NCBI GenBank assembly: GCA_900637275.1
Contig: LR134362.1
Location: forward strand, 1,984,001 to 2,048,000
Length of the DNA stretch: 64,000 bases
From: [Pasteurella] aerogenes
GTDB taxonomy: Bacteria; Pseudomonadota; Gammaproteobacteria; Enterobacterales; Pasteurellaceae
Direction of reading: 5' to 3'
The translations under genes were made by a program, and so were the position numbers. How positions within the stretch are numbered: position 1 is the stretch's first letter; each line of letters opens with the position of its first letter. Under the pieces are notes generated by a model, which was given only the letters and a program-made list of their open reading frames with translations, was not told where the DNA came from and made no database searches. Below are positions 17,105 through 26,765 of the stretch, in pieces.

Positions 17105-17533
17105 TTAGCGTTTGTTTTTCACTAATTTTTCCGTTAATTCGTAAGCACGTAATTTTGCTAATTCTCTTGAAAGTTTAGATGCCAACATTTCATAATTTGC
17201 ATCTTTCGCACCTGACGCAATATTTTGTTCAGCACGACGTTTGGCTTCCAAAATACGATCTGCATCAAGCTCTTTTCCACGAATAGCAACATCAGCAAGC
17301 ACGGTAACAATGGTAGGTTGTACTTCCAAAAAACCACCGGAAACATAAATTACTTCTTCGTTACCATTCTCAAGCGTTAATTTTACAATACCCGGCTTAA
17401 TCGCTGTCATTAACGGGGTGTGTCCCGGTAAAATACCTAACTCACCCTCAATACCAGAAGCCTGAATACTTTTTACCTCACCGGTAAAAATGCTTTTTTC
17501 TGCGCTTACTACTGTTAATTTAAGTGTTGCCAT
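17105..17533 (-). CDS. atpC: ATP synthase epsilon subunit
   Basis: The 142-residue epsilon subunit of F1, part of the central stalk and an inhibitor of ATP hydrolysis. The N-terminal beta-sandwich contains GELGILPGHTPLMTAIKPG, and a C-terminal helical hairpin follows (residues about 90-140). The start MATLKLTV is used, with GAAGGAG upstream; an in-frame ATG 15 nt earlier is not needed. It is the last gene of atpIBEFHAGDC. Confidence 0.96.
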   Translation of the reverse strand: MATLKLTVVSAEKSIFTGEVKSIQASGIEGELGILPGHTPLMTAIKPGIVKLTLENGNEEVIYVSGGFLEVQPTIVTVLADVAIRGKELDADRILEAKRRAEQNIASGAKDANYEMLASKLSRELAKLRAYELTEKLVKNKR

Positions 17534-17575
17534 TTTTTTCTCCTTCAAGTTTGCTGTTTTTCAGTCTTGAAGTGA

Positions 17576-18949
17576 TTACATTTTTTTGGCTTTTTCTAGC
17601 ACTTCGTCAATTGAACCTACCATATAGAACGCTTGTTCCGGAATATGGTCGTATTCGCCATCTAAAATACCTTTGAAACCACGAATAGTATCTTTCAATG
17701 ATACGTATTTACCTGGTGAGCCAGTAAAGACTTCTGCCACGAAGAATGGTTGTGATAAGAAACGCTCGATTTTACGTGCGCGTGCCACCACTAATTTATC
17801 TTCTTCAGAAAGCTCGTCCATACCAAGGATAGCGATAATATCTTTCAATTCTTTATAGCGTTGTAAAATCCCTTGTACACCACGAGCAACATCATAATGC
17901 TCTTGACCTACAACTAATGGATCTAATTGACGAGAAGTTGAATCTAATGGGTCAACCGCAGGGTAAATACCTAATGACGCAATTTGACGACTTAATACAA
18001 CGGTTGAGTCCAAATGCGCAAAGGTCGTTGCTGGAGATGGGTCAGTTAAGTCATCGGCAGGCACGTAAACCGCTTGCACAGAAGTGATAGAACCGGTTTT
18101 AGTTGAAGTAATACGCTCTTGTAATACCCCCATTTCTTCTGCCAATGTCGGCTGATAACCTACCGCAGAAGGCATACGTCCTAACAAAGCAGATACTTCT
18201 GTACCAGCAAGGGTATAACGATAAATATTATCCACGAAGAATAATACATCGCGACCTTCATCACGGAATTTTTCTGCCATAGTCAAACCCGTTAAGGCTA
18301 CGCGTAAACGGTTACCCGGTGGCTCATTCATTTGACCATAAACTAAAGATACTTTATCCAATACGTTGGATTCTGTCATTTCATGATAAAAGTCATTACC
18401 CTCACGAGTACGTTCACCTACACCGGCAAATACGGAATAACCAGAGTGTTCGATCGCAATATTACGGATTAATTCCATCATATTAACAGTTTTACCTACA
18501 CCCGCACCACCGAACAAACCAACTTTACCCCCTTTCGCAAACGGGCAAATTAAGTCGATTACTTTAATACCGGTTTCCAATAATTCCGTACTATTTGATT
18601 GTTCTTCGTAGCTTGGTGCTGCACGGTGAATAGCCCAAGCTTCTTCCGCACCAATAGGACCTTTTTCATCAATAGGTTCGCCTAATACGTTCATAATACG
18701 ACCTAAGGTTTTTGTACCAACCGGTACAGAAATAGGATTACCCGTATTTTCTACTTTTAAACCACGTTTTAAACCATCAGATGAACCCAATGCAATACAA
18801 CGTACTACACCGCCACCTAATTGTTGTTGAACTTCAAGCGTTAATCCTGATTCAACTTTTAATGCATCGTAAACCCTTGGTACTGCATCTTGTGGGAATT
18901 CAACGTCGATTACCGCACCGATAATCTGTACAATTTTTCCTGCTGACAT
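17576..18949 (-). CDS. atpD: ATP synthase beta subunit
   Basis: Catalytic F1 subunit of 457 residues. It has Walker A GGAGVGKT, the adjacent GERTREGND containing the catalytic Glu-Arg region, and DELSEEDK, the conserved DELSEED loop that contacts gamma. The start is taken as MSAGKIVQIIGAVID, the usual Pasteurellaceae N terminus; an in-frame ATG lies 15 nt upstream. It sits 14 nt after atpG and 42 nt before atpC. Confidence 0.98.
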   Translation of the reverse strand: MSAGKIVQIIGAVIDVEFPQDAVPRVYDALKVESGLTLEVQQQLGGGVVRCIALGSSDGLKRGLKVENTGNPISVPVGTKTLGRIMNVLGEPIDEKGPIGAEEAWAIHRAAPSYEEQSNSTELLETGIKVIDLICPFAKGGKVGLFGGAGVGKTVNMMELIRNIAIEHSGYSVFAGVGERTREGNDFYHEMTESNVLDKVSLVYGQMNEPPGNRLRVALTGLTMAEKFRDEGRDVLFFVDNIYRYTLAGTEVSALLGRMPSAVGYQPTLAEEMGVLQERITSTKTGSITSVQAVYVPADDLTDPSPATTFAHLDSTVVLSRQIASLGIYPAVDPLDSTSRQLDPLVVGQEHYDVARGVQGILQRYKELKDIIAILGMDELSEEDKLVVARARKIERFLSQPFFVAEVFTGSPGKYVSLKDTIRGFKGILDGEYDHIPEQAFYMVGSIDEVLEKAKKM

Positions 18950-18963
18950 TACCGTCTTCTCCA

Positions 18964-19833
18964 TTAAATCGCTGCAGCGCCTGCAACAATTTCGTTTAAT
19001 TCATTTGTGATACTTGCCTGACGAGCTTTGTTATACACCAACTGCAAGTCATTAATTAAATTACCTGCATTATCTGTTGCTGCTTTCATCGCCACCATTC
19101 TCGCTGCTTGCTCAGAAGCTAAGTTTTCAACTACCGCTTGATAAACTTGAGATTCTAAATAACGAACCAACAAACTGTCCAATAAGACTTTTGGATCCGG
19201 TTCGTATAAATAATCCCAAGATTGTTTTTTCTCGCCTAAATTGTCATTATCCAATTCTGGCAACGGAACAAGTTTTTCAAACGTCGGTTTTTGCGACATT
19301 GTATTAATAAACTTATTATAAGCAATATAGATAGCATCTATTTTGCCTTCGCGGTAAGCATCAAACATACGATTTGCAATACCAATAAGTTCTTCAACTG
19401 AAGGATTATCCCCCATACCAGAATGTTGTGCGACAACATCTAATCCTAATGGATGGAAAAAACCAATCCCTTTAGAACCGATTAAACCAAGCGAAACTTC
19501 CACATTTTTCTCTTTCCAACCTTTAATTTCAGAAAGCGCTGTTTTAAATAAGTTTACGTTTAATCCGCCGCACAATCCTCGGTCTGTTGAAATTAACAAA
19601 ACACCGACTTTTTTAATATCTCGTTCAACTAAAAACGGATGTTTATAACCTACACTGGCTTTTGATACGTGGCTAATTACACTGCGTATTGCATCAGAAT
19701 ACGGACGTGAAGAAGACATTCGATCTTGCGTTTTACGCATTTTCGAAGCAGCAACCATTTCCATTGCCTTAGTAATTTTTTTCGTACTTTGCACACTGGA
19801 AATTTTGGTTTTTATCTCTTTTGCACCAGCCAT
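18964..19833 (-). CDS. atpG: ATP synthase gamma subunit
   Basis: The 289-residue rotor shaft of F1. The N-terminal helix MAGAKEIKTKISSVQSTKKI and the C-terminal helix with VYNKARQASITNELNEIVAGA form the coiled coil that turns inside the alpha/beta ring. The STDRGLCGGLN motif is conserved. Length matches E. coli AtpG (287). Confidence 0.97.
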   Translation of the reverse strand: MAGAKEIKTKISSVQSTKKITKAMEMVAASKMRKTQDRMSSSRPYSDAIRSVISHVSKASVGYKHPFLVERDIKKVGVLLISTDRGLCGGLNVNLFKTALSEIKGWKEKNVEVSLGLIGSKGIGFFHPLGLDVVAQHSGMGDNPSVEELIGIANRMFDAYREGKIDAIYIAYNKFINTMSQKPTFEKLVPLPELDNDNLGEKKQSWDYLYEPDPKVLLDSLLVRYLESQVYQAVVENLASEQAARMVAMKAATDNAGNLINDLQLVYNKARQASITNELNEIVAGAAAI

Positions 19834-19856
19834 TTCGTTTCTCCGTTACTGTCTCG

Positions 19857-21398
19857 TTACCACGAACTATTTGCTTTAAAACTATCTAAAATACCTTTCA
19901 ATGTGCCTTTAATGTCATCATTGTAATTACCGGTATTGGTAAGTTCGCGCATAAAGTCAGCATTATTGTGGTTAGCATACTCTAAAAGAGCAGCTTCAAA
20001 AGAACCAATACGATCTAACTCAACATCATCTAAATAACCACATTCAACCGCAAACAAGACTAATGCCTGTTCAGCTACGCTTAACGGTGAATATTGTTTT
20101 TGTTTCAATAATTCGGTTACTTTTTGACCGTGAGACAATTGTTTACGAGTCGCATCATCAAGATCTGAGGCAAACTGAGCAAACGCCGCTAATTCACGAT
20201 ATTGAGCAAGTGCAGTACGAATACCACCCGCTAATTTTTTCACCACTTTGGTTTGTGCCGCTCCACCCACACGAGATACCGAAATACCCGGGTTAACCGC
20301 TGGACGAATACCAGAGTTAAATAAGTTAGATTCCAAGAAAATCTGACCATCGGTAATTGAAATCACGTTAGTTGGAACGAAGGCAGATACGTCACCGGCT
20401 TGCGTTTCAATAATCGGAAGTGCGGTCAAAGAACCGGTTTTTCCTTTCACTTCACCTTTAGTGAAACGTTCAACATATTCCTCACTAACACGTGATGCAC
20501 GCTCAAGTAAACGAGAGTGTAAATAGAATACGTCACCCGGGAATGCTTCACGACCTGGTGGACGACGTAATAACAATGAAATTTGACGATAAGCGACCGC
20601 TTGTTTAGATAAATCATCATAAACAATCAATGCATCTTCACCGCGATCACGGAAATATTCACCCATAGCACAACCAGCATAAGGTGCAAGATATTGTAAC
20701 GCCGCAGATTCAGAAGCAGATGCCACAACAACGATAGTATTTTTTAACGCACCATGTTCTTCTAATTTACGCACCACGTTAGCAATCGTTGATGCTTTTT
20801 GACCAATCGCTACATAAATACATTTAATACCGGAATCACGTTGGTTAATAATCGCATCAATCGCTAATGCAGTTTTACCTGTTTGACGGTCGCCGATAAT
20901 CAACTCACGTTGACCACGACCGATTGGAACCATGGAGTCAACTGCTTTATAACCAGTTTGAACCGGCTGATCAACAGATTTACGATCAATTACCCCCGGC
21001 GCAATTACTTCAACTGGAGAAAATCCATCATTTTCAATTTCGCCTTTTCCGTCAATCGGTTGACCAAGGGTATTTACTACACGACCTAATAAACCACGAC
21101 CAACTGGAACTTCTAAAATACGTCCGGTACATTGAACTTCCATCCCTTCTGCTAAATCGGCATAAGGCCCCATCACTACCGCACCTACCGAATCTCTTTC
21201 AAGGTTAAGTGCCATAGCGTAACGATTACCCGGTAATGCAATCATTTCCCCTTGCATTACATCGCTTAATCCATGGATACGAATAATACCGTCGCTTACA
21301 GAAATAATCGTTCCCGTATTGCGAGCTTCGCTGACCACGTCAAACTGAGCAATCCGTTTTTTAATCAATTCACTAATTTCAGTTGAATTTAGTTGCAT
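19857..21398 (-). CDS. atpA: ATP synthase alpha subunit
   Basis: The 513-residue non-catalytic F1 subunit, the same length as in E. coli. It shows the P-loop GDRQTGKTALAID near residue 170 and LRRPPGREAFPGDVFYLHSRLLERA, with the conserved region near 370 carrying the arginine finger (SVSRVGGAAQ). The start MQLNSTEISELIKKRI is used in preference to an ATG 6 nt upstream. An uptake-signal core lies at about 20422. Confidence 0.98.
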   Translation of the reverse strand: MQLNSTEISELIKKRIAQFDVVSEARNTGTIISVSDGIIRIHGLSDVMQGEMIALPGNRYAMALNLERDSVGAVVMGPYADLAEGMEVQCTGRILEVPVGRGLLGRVVNTLGQPIDGKGEIENDGFSPVEVIAPGVIDRKSVDQPVQTGYKAVDSMVPIGRGQRELIIGDRQTGKTALAIDAIINQRDSGIKCIYVAIGQKASTIANVVRKLEEHGALKNTIVVVASASESAALQYLAPYAGCAMGEYFRDRGEDALIVYDDLSKQAVAYRQISLLLRRPPGREAFPGDVFYLHSRLLERASRVSEEYVERFTKGEVKGKTGSLTALPIIETQAGDVSAFVPTNVISITDGQIFLESNLFNSGIRPAVNPGISVSRVGGAAQTKVVKKLAGGIRTALAQYRELAAFAQFASDLDDATRKQLSHGQKVTELLKQKQYSPLSVAEQALVLFAVECGYLDDVELDRIGSFEAALLEYANHNNADFMRELTNTGNYNDDIKGTLKGILDSFKANSSW

Positions 21399-21410
21399 CT
21401 TCAATTCCTC

Positions 21411-21959
21411 TTATAATTGCAACTCATTTGCAAGGCGGTTAAGTTGTCCTCGACTACTTCCGTCAATCACAAAATCATCTGTACGAATAATAGCCCCTGC
21501 AATTAAGCTACTATCAATGCTGCAATTTAATTTCACTTTACGAGCAAGTCGTTTTTCCATTGCGGCAGCAATTTTTTGCTGTTGTTTTTCATTTAATGGT
21601 TGAGCAGAGATAACTTCCACTTCGGCGATTGCATGATGTTCCTCAACATAATGTTGAAATTCATCCGCCACGGCAGGAAGTACAGTTAAACGCTTATTTT
21701 CAGCCATTAACCGAACAAGATTTTGCCCTGATTTATCAAGTTGTTCGCCACAAATTGAAATCACAGTATCAGCCAACTTATCAGCTGATAATGAACTGCT
21801 TAGGAAATCATTCATCGCATCGTTTTTTACCACTTCAGCGAGAAAATTTAGCATTTCAGCCCATTTTTTGACCGCACTTTTATCAGTCGCGGACTGTTCA
21901 ACTGCAAAATCAAATGCTGCTTTTGCATAAGGACGAGCTATCGTAGTTAATTCTGACAT
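21411..21959 (-). CDS. atpH: ATP synthase delta subunit
   Basis: The 182-residue stator subunit that joins the b dimer to the top of F1. It has the typical start ARPYAKAAFDFA and the C-terminal IDSSLIAGAIIRTDDFVIDGSSRGQLNRLANEL. It is slightly longer than E. coli delta (177). The stop is 12 nt before the atpA start. Confidence 0.96.
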   Translation of the reverse strand: MSELTTIARPYAKAAFDFAVEQSATDKSAVKKWAEMLNFLAEVVKNDAMNDFLSSSLSADKLADTVISICGEQLDKSGQNLVRLMAENKRLTVLPAVADEFQHYVEEHHAIAEVEVISAQPLNEKQQQKIAAAMEKRLARKVKLNCSIDSSLIAGAIIRTDDFVIDGSSRGQLNRLANELQL

Positions 21960-21973
21960 AAGCCCAACCTTCC

Positions 21974-22444
21974 TTATAATTCTGCAACTAATTTATCAAT
22001 AATGTCATTGTTTGCCGCTTCATCAACCGTACGACCCACAATTTTCTCTGCTCCGGCAACCGCAAGTGAAGCCACTTTAACACGTAACTCTTCTTGAACA
22101 CGTTTACGTTCGGATTCCACTTCTGCGTACCCTTGCTCAATAATTTTAGCTTTAAGAGCTTCCGCTTCCGCTTTCACCTCATCTAAAATTTCATTGCGGC
22201 GTTTATTGGCTAAATCCACAATTTCTTGAGCTTGAAGTTTCGCCTGAGTAATCTCTTGCTCAACTAATACTTTAGTATCCGCTTGCTCTTTTTTCGCTGC
22301 TTCAGCTGATGCCAAGGCATTAGCAATAGAACTTTGACGTTCTTCAATTGCTTTAATAATTGGTGGCCAAACAAATTTCATGCAGAACCACACAAAAAGT
22401 GCGAACGCAATAAGTTGACCAATTAATGTTGCATTTAAGTTCAC
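21974..22444 (-). CDS. atpF: ATP synthase b subunit
   Basis: The 156-residue peripheral stalk subunit. One N-terminal membrane helix (LIGQLIAFALFVWFCMKFVWPP) is followed by a long charged coiled coil with repeated Ala and Glu/Lys. Length equals E. coli b. It is separated from atpH by 14 nt and from atpE by 70 nt. Confidence 0.97.
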   Translation of the reverse strand: MNLNATLIGQLIAFALFVWFCMKFVWPPIIKAIEERQSSIANALASAEAAKKEQADTKVLVEQEITQAKLQAQEIVDLANKRRNEILDEVKAEAEALKAKIIEQGYAEVESERKRVQEELRVKVASLAVAGAEKIVGRTVDEAANNDIIDKLVAEL

Positions 22445-22514
22445 AACGCCCTCCTCAATAATGTCGTCTTTATTACTCTAATCGAGTAATCCTTGCTGTA
22501 ATGAGCAATGACAA

Positions 22515-22772
22515 TTATTGTTGTAATAAACCGATGAATGGGTTTGCGAAAATAAATAGTAAAGAAATACCCACTGCAATCATCGCAATCGCATCTAAAA
22601 GACCAGCAACGATAAACATTTTGGTTTGTAAGCTGCTTGCTAATTCAGGTTGACGAGCAGATGATTCTAAGAATTTACCGCCTAGAATCGCAAAACCAAT
22701 TGCAGTACCCAATGCAGCAAAAGCAAGTAGGATTGATGCACCAATAATAGTTGCTGTAATTACAGTTTCCAT
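22515..22772 (-). CDS. atpE: ATP synthase c subunit (proteolipid)
   Basis: The 85-residue hairpin forming the proton-driven ring. Two hydrophobic helices are joined by the polar loop SSARQPEL. The proton-binding carboxylate is Asp60 in GLLDAIAMIAVG, equivalent to E. coli Asp61. I see no sodium-site pattern of Gln/Glu plus Ser around it, so proton coupling is expected despite the sodium-linked pumps nearby. A small TAGCC-GACA-GGCTA hairpin (22792-22805) and a GGAG site precede it. Confidence 0.97.
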   Translation of the reverse strand: METVITATIIGASILLAFAALGTAIGFAILGGKFLESSARQPELASSLQTKMFIVAGLLDAIAMIAVGISLLFIFANPFIGLLQQ

Positions 22773-22876
22773 AATTTTCTCCGTAGATGTTTAGCCGACA
22801 GGCTAGGTTAATTAAAGTTAAGTTGTAAAAAAGTTTTTTTCATAAACCGCCGACTTATGCCAACGATTAGATGACC

Positions 22877-23665
22877 TTAATGATCCGCTTTATTATAAGC
22901 AATACTCAAATATACAATGGTTAACATCATAAAGATGAAAGCTTGTAAGGTAATCACCAAAATATGGAAAATCGCCCATGCAAGGTGTAATGGAATACCT
23001 AATGCCGCGATCGCCATATTGGCGCTATACATTACTGCAATCAAAATGAAGATTAACTCACCGGCATACATATTACCGAATAAACGGAATGCCAATGATA
23101 TTGGTTTTGCCAACAACGTAACGGATTCAAGAATAAGGTTTACTGGGATAAATGCCCAGTGATTGAAAGGATGAAGCGTATATTCTTTAACAAAGCCGCT
23201 CACACCTTTAGATTTGATCGTGTAAAAAATAATTAATGCAAATACACAAATGGACATTCCTAATGTAGCACTAATATCAGCAGTAGGAACAGCTCTTAGA
23301 TAATGAATACCGAATAAATTCGCCAATTGTGGTAAAAAGTCCACTGGCACTAAGTCAATAGCATTCATCACAAAAACCCAGCAGAAAATCGTTAACGCAA
23401 GTGGAGCAACCATATGACGCGGACCATGAAAATTTTCTTTCACTACGCCATCAACCCATTCCACTAACATTTCTACCAAACATTGCAATTTTCCTGGAAC
23501 GCCGGAAGTTGCTGTTTTAGCGACTTTGCGGAAAAAGAAAAGAAAGATAACCCCTGCCACCAAAGAGAAGAAAAGGGTATCAAGGTGAATACTCCAAAAA
23601 GAATCTCCGGTTTTAAGAAATTCCAAATGGTGCTGAATATACTCAGCGGATGTTTGACCTGCCAT
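22877..23665 (-). CDS. atpB: ATP synthase a subunit
   Basis: The 262-residue membrane subunit that forms the proton half-channels. It has the essential arginine in LAFRLFGNMYAGE (Arg194, equivalent to E. coli Arg210) and five or six hydrophobic helices. The family C-terminal QAFIFMMLTIVYLSIAYNKADH is intact. It lies 26 nt after atpI and 104 nt before atpE. Confidence 0.97.
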   Translation of the reverse strand: MAGQTSAEYIQHHLEFLKTGDSFWSIHLDTLFFSLVAGVIFLFFFRKVAKTATSGVPGKLQCLVEMLVEWVDGVVKENFHGPRHMVAPLALTIFCWVFVMNAIDLVPVDFLPQLANLFGIHYLRAVPTADISATLGMSICVFALIIFYTIKSKGVSGFVKEYTLHPFNHWAFIPVNLILESVTLLAKPISLAFRLFGNMYAGELIFILIAVMYSANMAIAALGIPLHLAWAIFHILVITLQAFIFMMLTIVYLSIAYNKADH

Positions 23666-23691
23666 AGTTGTTAGTCCTTCGATATTTAAAA

Positions 23692-24075
23692 TTAAATTCC
23701 AAAATATTTGCTGACCATAAAGGGAACAATATTATTCAATAGAATACTTATAAAATAACCTAAGAAAAAAATGATAAAATTTATCGACAAGAAAACCTTA
23801 AAAAATAACACGATCAATAAGATCGTTAACACAAACTTAACCAACTCACCACGATAAAGTGCGGTCAATTTTTTGGCATATTCTTGTCGAGTAAAAAAAA
23901 CCAATAACACAAAAAAACAATGCGGAATAAAAATGGCACTTGCACCCAGAATGAAGGACAATGCATTATTCCATTGCCATGCTGCCAGCAAACCAAAAAT
24001 CACCAAAAAGCAAACGATTTCTATCCCTAATGCCAATTGGTATTTTCTTCTCGTTTGGTTAATAACTGCAGACAT
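23692..24075 (-). CDS. atpI: ATP synthase protein I
   Basis: A 127-residue protein with four hydrophobic helices that helps assemble the c-ring and is not part of the final enzyme. The FTRQEYAKKLTALYRGELVKF connection between helices 2 and 3 matches AtpI of other gammaproteobacteria, where the gene also opens the atp operon. An uptake-signal core sits at about 23858. Confidence 0.9.
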   Translation of the reverse strand: MSAVINQTRRKYQLALGIEIVCFLVIFGLLAAWQWNNALSFILGASAIFIPHCFFVLLVFFTRQEYAKKLTALYRGELVKFVLTILLIVLFFKVFLSINFIIFFLGYFISILLNNIVPFMVSKYFGI

Positions 24076-24115
24076 TACTAAAATTTATAAAAAATTAATC
24101 AAAAAAATCTTTTTA

Positions 24116-24143
24116 ATTATACGCAAGTTTTCTTTCTATTCAA
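24116..24143 (-). promoter_or_regulatory. atp operon promoter
   Basis: Reading on the minus strand: -35 TTGAAT (24143-24138), 16-bp spacer, -10 TATAAT (24121-24116). It is located 41 bp upstream of the atpI ATG with no competing gene. The rest of 24076-24237 is AT-rich and empty. Confidence 0.68.
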
Positions 24144-24237
24144 CTCAAAACTAAACAAAAAGTGTTAAATAAATCACAAATTTACAAATTAAATTTAACA
24201 ATAGCAAATCTATTTTTACGCTTATCACCGCAAGTGA

Positions 24238-24876
24238 TCATTTATGAGCAATCAATACCAAATGACGCTCGCCAATTAATTCAGGAACCTGCAATTCAAT
24301 AACTTGTTGTATTACAAATAAATTGCTTAATTCTTGTACTTCTTGCTGATGATATTGTCCTTTTAAAGCATAAAAAAATCCACTTTTATGCGGTAAATGC
24401 TGGCACCATTCGGTCATATCTTTAAGCGAAGCAAAGGCGCGACTTAATACACCATCAAATTGCTGATCTGGCATATAATCTTCCACTCGACTTAATACCG
24501 GTTCTACATTGGCCAATCCAAGTTCGCGTACCGCATTACGAATAAAACTTATCCGCTTACCCAAACTATCCAACAGCACAAAGTGCTTATCCGGCTGCAC
24601 AATTGCCAACGGTAAGCCCGGTAATCCCGGACCGGTTCCTACATCAATAAAACGCTCACCTTGTAAGTAAGGACTTACCACAATGCTATCTAAAATATGT
24701 TTCACCAACATTTCCTGCGGATCACGCACGGAAGTCAAGTTATACGCCTTATTCCATTTATTTAATAATTTCACTAAATCGATCAGCTGTTGTTTTTGCT
24801 GATCGGTTATCAAAAGTGCGGTCTGTTTTAGCAAAGAATTGAGTTTTTCCGCTAACTGTTGTTCCAAGTTAGTCAT
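24238..24876 (-). CDS. rsmG: 16S rRNA (guanine527-N7)-methyltransferase RsmG
   Basis: A 212-residue SAM-dependent methyltransferase that makes m7G527 in the 530 loop of 16S rRNA. The SAM-binding loop is FIDVGTGPGLPGLPLAI, preceded by NKAYNLTSVRDPQEMLVKHILDS, a family landmark. The start overlaps the mnmG stop by one base, so translation is coupled. The mnmG-rsmG-atp order is the classical origin neighbourhood. An uptake-signal core lies at about 24814. Confidence 0.95.
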   Translation of the reverse strand: MTNLEQQLAEKLNSLLKQTALLITDQQKQQLIDLVKLLNKWNKAYNLTSVRDPQEMLVKHILDSIVVSPYLQGERFIDVGTGPGLPGLPLAIVQPDKHFVLLDSLGKRISFIRNAVRELGLANVEPVLSRVEDYMPDQQFDGVLSRAFASLKDMTEWCQHLPHKSGFFYALKGQYHQQEVQELSNLFVIQQVIELQVPELIGERHLVLIAHK

Positions 24877-26765
24877 TATTCACCTCGCTTTAACATACCC
24901 TGTTTTTTTAAATTCACTAACAAAATGGAAATTGCTGCCGGTGTAATCCCTGAAATACGACTTGCCTGACCAATTGACACCGGGCGATGTTGCTCTAATT
25001 TTGACCGCACTTCGTTGGACAAACCAGACACTTTGCTATAATCAAAATTTTCCGGAATAGCGGTATTTTCATGGCGTTTATGACGCTCAATTTCTTCTTG
25101 TTGATGTTCAATATAGCCTTGATATTTAATCGCAATTTCAACTTGTTCTACCGCTTCTTTATCCTCCATTGCTGGTTTAAACGGTGTAAGTGCGGTTAAA
25201 ATTTGGTACGTTATTTCCGGACGGCGCAACAAATCTTCGCCACTCGCTTCACGAACTAAAGGGCTACCTAGCACTTGATTGGCTTCCGCTAAATATTCTG
25301 AACGCGGGTGTAACCAAATTTGACGTAAACGCTGTCTTTCTAACTCAATATTTTCCATTTTTTGGTTAAATCTTGCCCAACGTTTTTCATCAATTAAGCC
25401 TAATTCATGAGCAATCGGCGTTAAACGAATATCCGCATTATCTTCTCGTAACAACAAACGGTATTCTGCACGTGAAGTAAATACGCGGTACGGTTCTTTC
25501 GTACCAAGAGTGCAAAGATCATCCACTAATACGCCTACATAAGCCTGATCTCGTCTTGGGAACCAAGCCTCTTTTTCCTGCACAAAAAGACCGGCATTAA
25601 TTCCAGCCAACAATCCTTGCGCCGCCGCTTCTTCGTAACCTGTGGTACCATTAATTTGACCGGCAAAGAACAAACCACGAATGACTTTGGTTTCTAAGGT
25701 CGGTTTTAAATCTCTCGGATCAAAATAATCATATTCAATGGCATAACCTGGTTTAACAATGCGTGCCTTTTCCAACCCTTTCATAGAATTCACAATGCCC
25801 ATCTGCACGTCAAATGGTAAACTGGTAGAAATTCCGTTCGGATAAATCTCATTACTGGTCAATCCTTCCGGTTCAAGATAAATTTGGTGCGAATTGCGTT
25901 CAGCAAAACGCATCACTTTATCTTCAATAGACGGACAATAACGCGGTCCGATCCCTTCGATCACGCCAGTGTACATCGGACTGCGATCCAAATTTTTACG
26001 GATCACCTCATGGGTTTGTTCATTGGTGTGGGTAATATAACAAGGGATCTGACGTGGATGTTGATCAACCGATCCCATAAAAGAAAAGACCGGCAATTGC
26101 TCATCGCCATGCTGTTTTGCTAATACATCAAAATTAATAGTACGTGCATCAATACGCGGTGGCGTACCGGTTTTCAAACGTGCAACCCGTAAATTAAGAT
26201 CACGTAAACGATCTGCCAACATCACCGATGCCGGATCACCTGCACGTCCGCCCGTATAATTTTCTAATCCAATATGGATCTTACCGGCAAGGAAGGTTCC
26301 CGCAGTTAAGACGACCGCTTTAGATCGAAACTTCAATCCCATTTTAGTCACCGCACCCACTGCACGATCTTGATCCACTAAAATATCCACTACTTCTTGT
26401 TGGAAAATATCCAAATTAGGTTGATTTTCTAACGCCATTCTGACCGCTTGACGATATAAAACCCGATCTGCCTGCGCACGTGTTGCACGTACGGCCGGAC
26501 CTTTACTGCTGTTTAAGGTACGAAATTGGATCCCGGCTTTATCCGCCGCACTCGCCATTAATCCGCCCATGGCATCAATTTCTTTCACCAAATGTCCTTT
26601 ACCGATTCCGCCGATTGCCGGATTACAAGACATCTGACCTAAAGTATCGACATTATGGGTAAGTAATAAGGTTTTTAATCCCATTCTTGCCGGTGCAAGA
26701 GCTGCTTCTGTTCCCGCGTGACCGCCACCGATTACGATCACATCGTAGTTTTCTGTGTAAAACAT
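24876..26765 (-). CDS. mnmG: tRNA uridine-5-carboxymethylaminomethyl synthase subunit MnmG (GidA)
   Basis: A 629-residue FAD protein that works with MnmE to modify wobble U34 of several tRNAs. The FAD-binding motif is VIGGGHAGTEAALA at the N terminus; the catalytic cysteine region GGIGKGHLVKEIDAMGG near residue 55 and the C-terminal helical domain ending LLVNLKKQG are present. The length equals E. coli MnmG. Its 5' end borders the candidate oriC, as in many gammaproteobacteria. Confidence 0.97.
   Translation of the reverse strand: MFYTENYDVIVIGGGHAGTEAALAPARMGLKTLLLTHNVDTLGQMSCNPAIGGIGKGHLVKEIDAMGGLMASAADKAGIQFRTLNSSKGPAVRATRAQADRVLYRQAVRMALENQPNLDIFQQEVVDILVDQDRAVGAVTKMGLKFRSKAVVLTAGTFLAGKIHIGLENYTGGRAGDPASVMLADRLRDLNLRVARLKTGTPPRIDARTINFDVLAKQHGDEQLPVFSFMGSVDQHPRQIPCYITHTNEQTHEVIRKNLDRSPMYTGVIEGIGPRYCPSIEDKVMRFAERNSHQIYLEPEGLTSNEIYPNGISTSLPFDVQMGIVNSMKGLEKARIVKPGYAIEYDYFDPRDLKPTLETKVIRGLFFAGQINGTTGYEEAAAQGLLAGINAGLFVQEKEAWFPRRDQAYVGVLVDDLCTLGTKEPYRVFTSRAEYRLLLREDNADIRLTPIAHELGLIDEKRWARFNQKMENIELERQRLRQIWLHPRSEYLAEANQVLGSPLVREASGEDLLRRPEITYQILTALTPFKPAMEDKEAVEQVEIAIKYQGYIEHQQEEIERHKRHENTAIPENFDYSKVSGLSNEVRSKLEQHRPVSIGQASRISGITPAAISILLVNLKKQGMLKRGE

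Noticed and set aside
22515..22772. Sodium-specific ATP synthase, given the sodium pumps nearby
   Set aside because: The c subunit has Asp60 in a proton-type context and lacks the Gln/Glu-Ser ligand pattern of sodium-binding c-rings.
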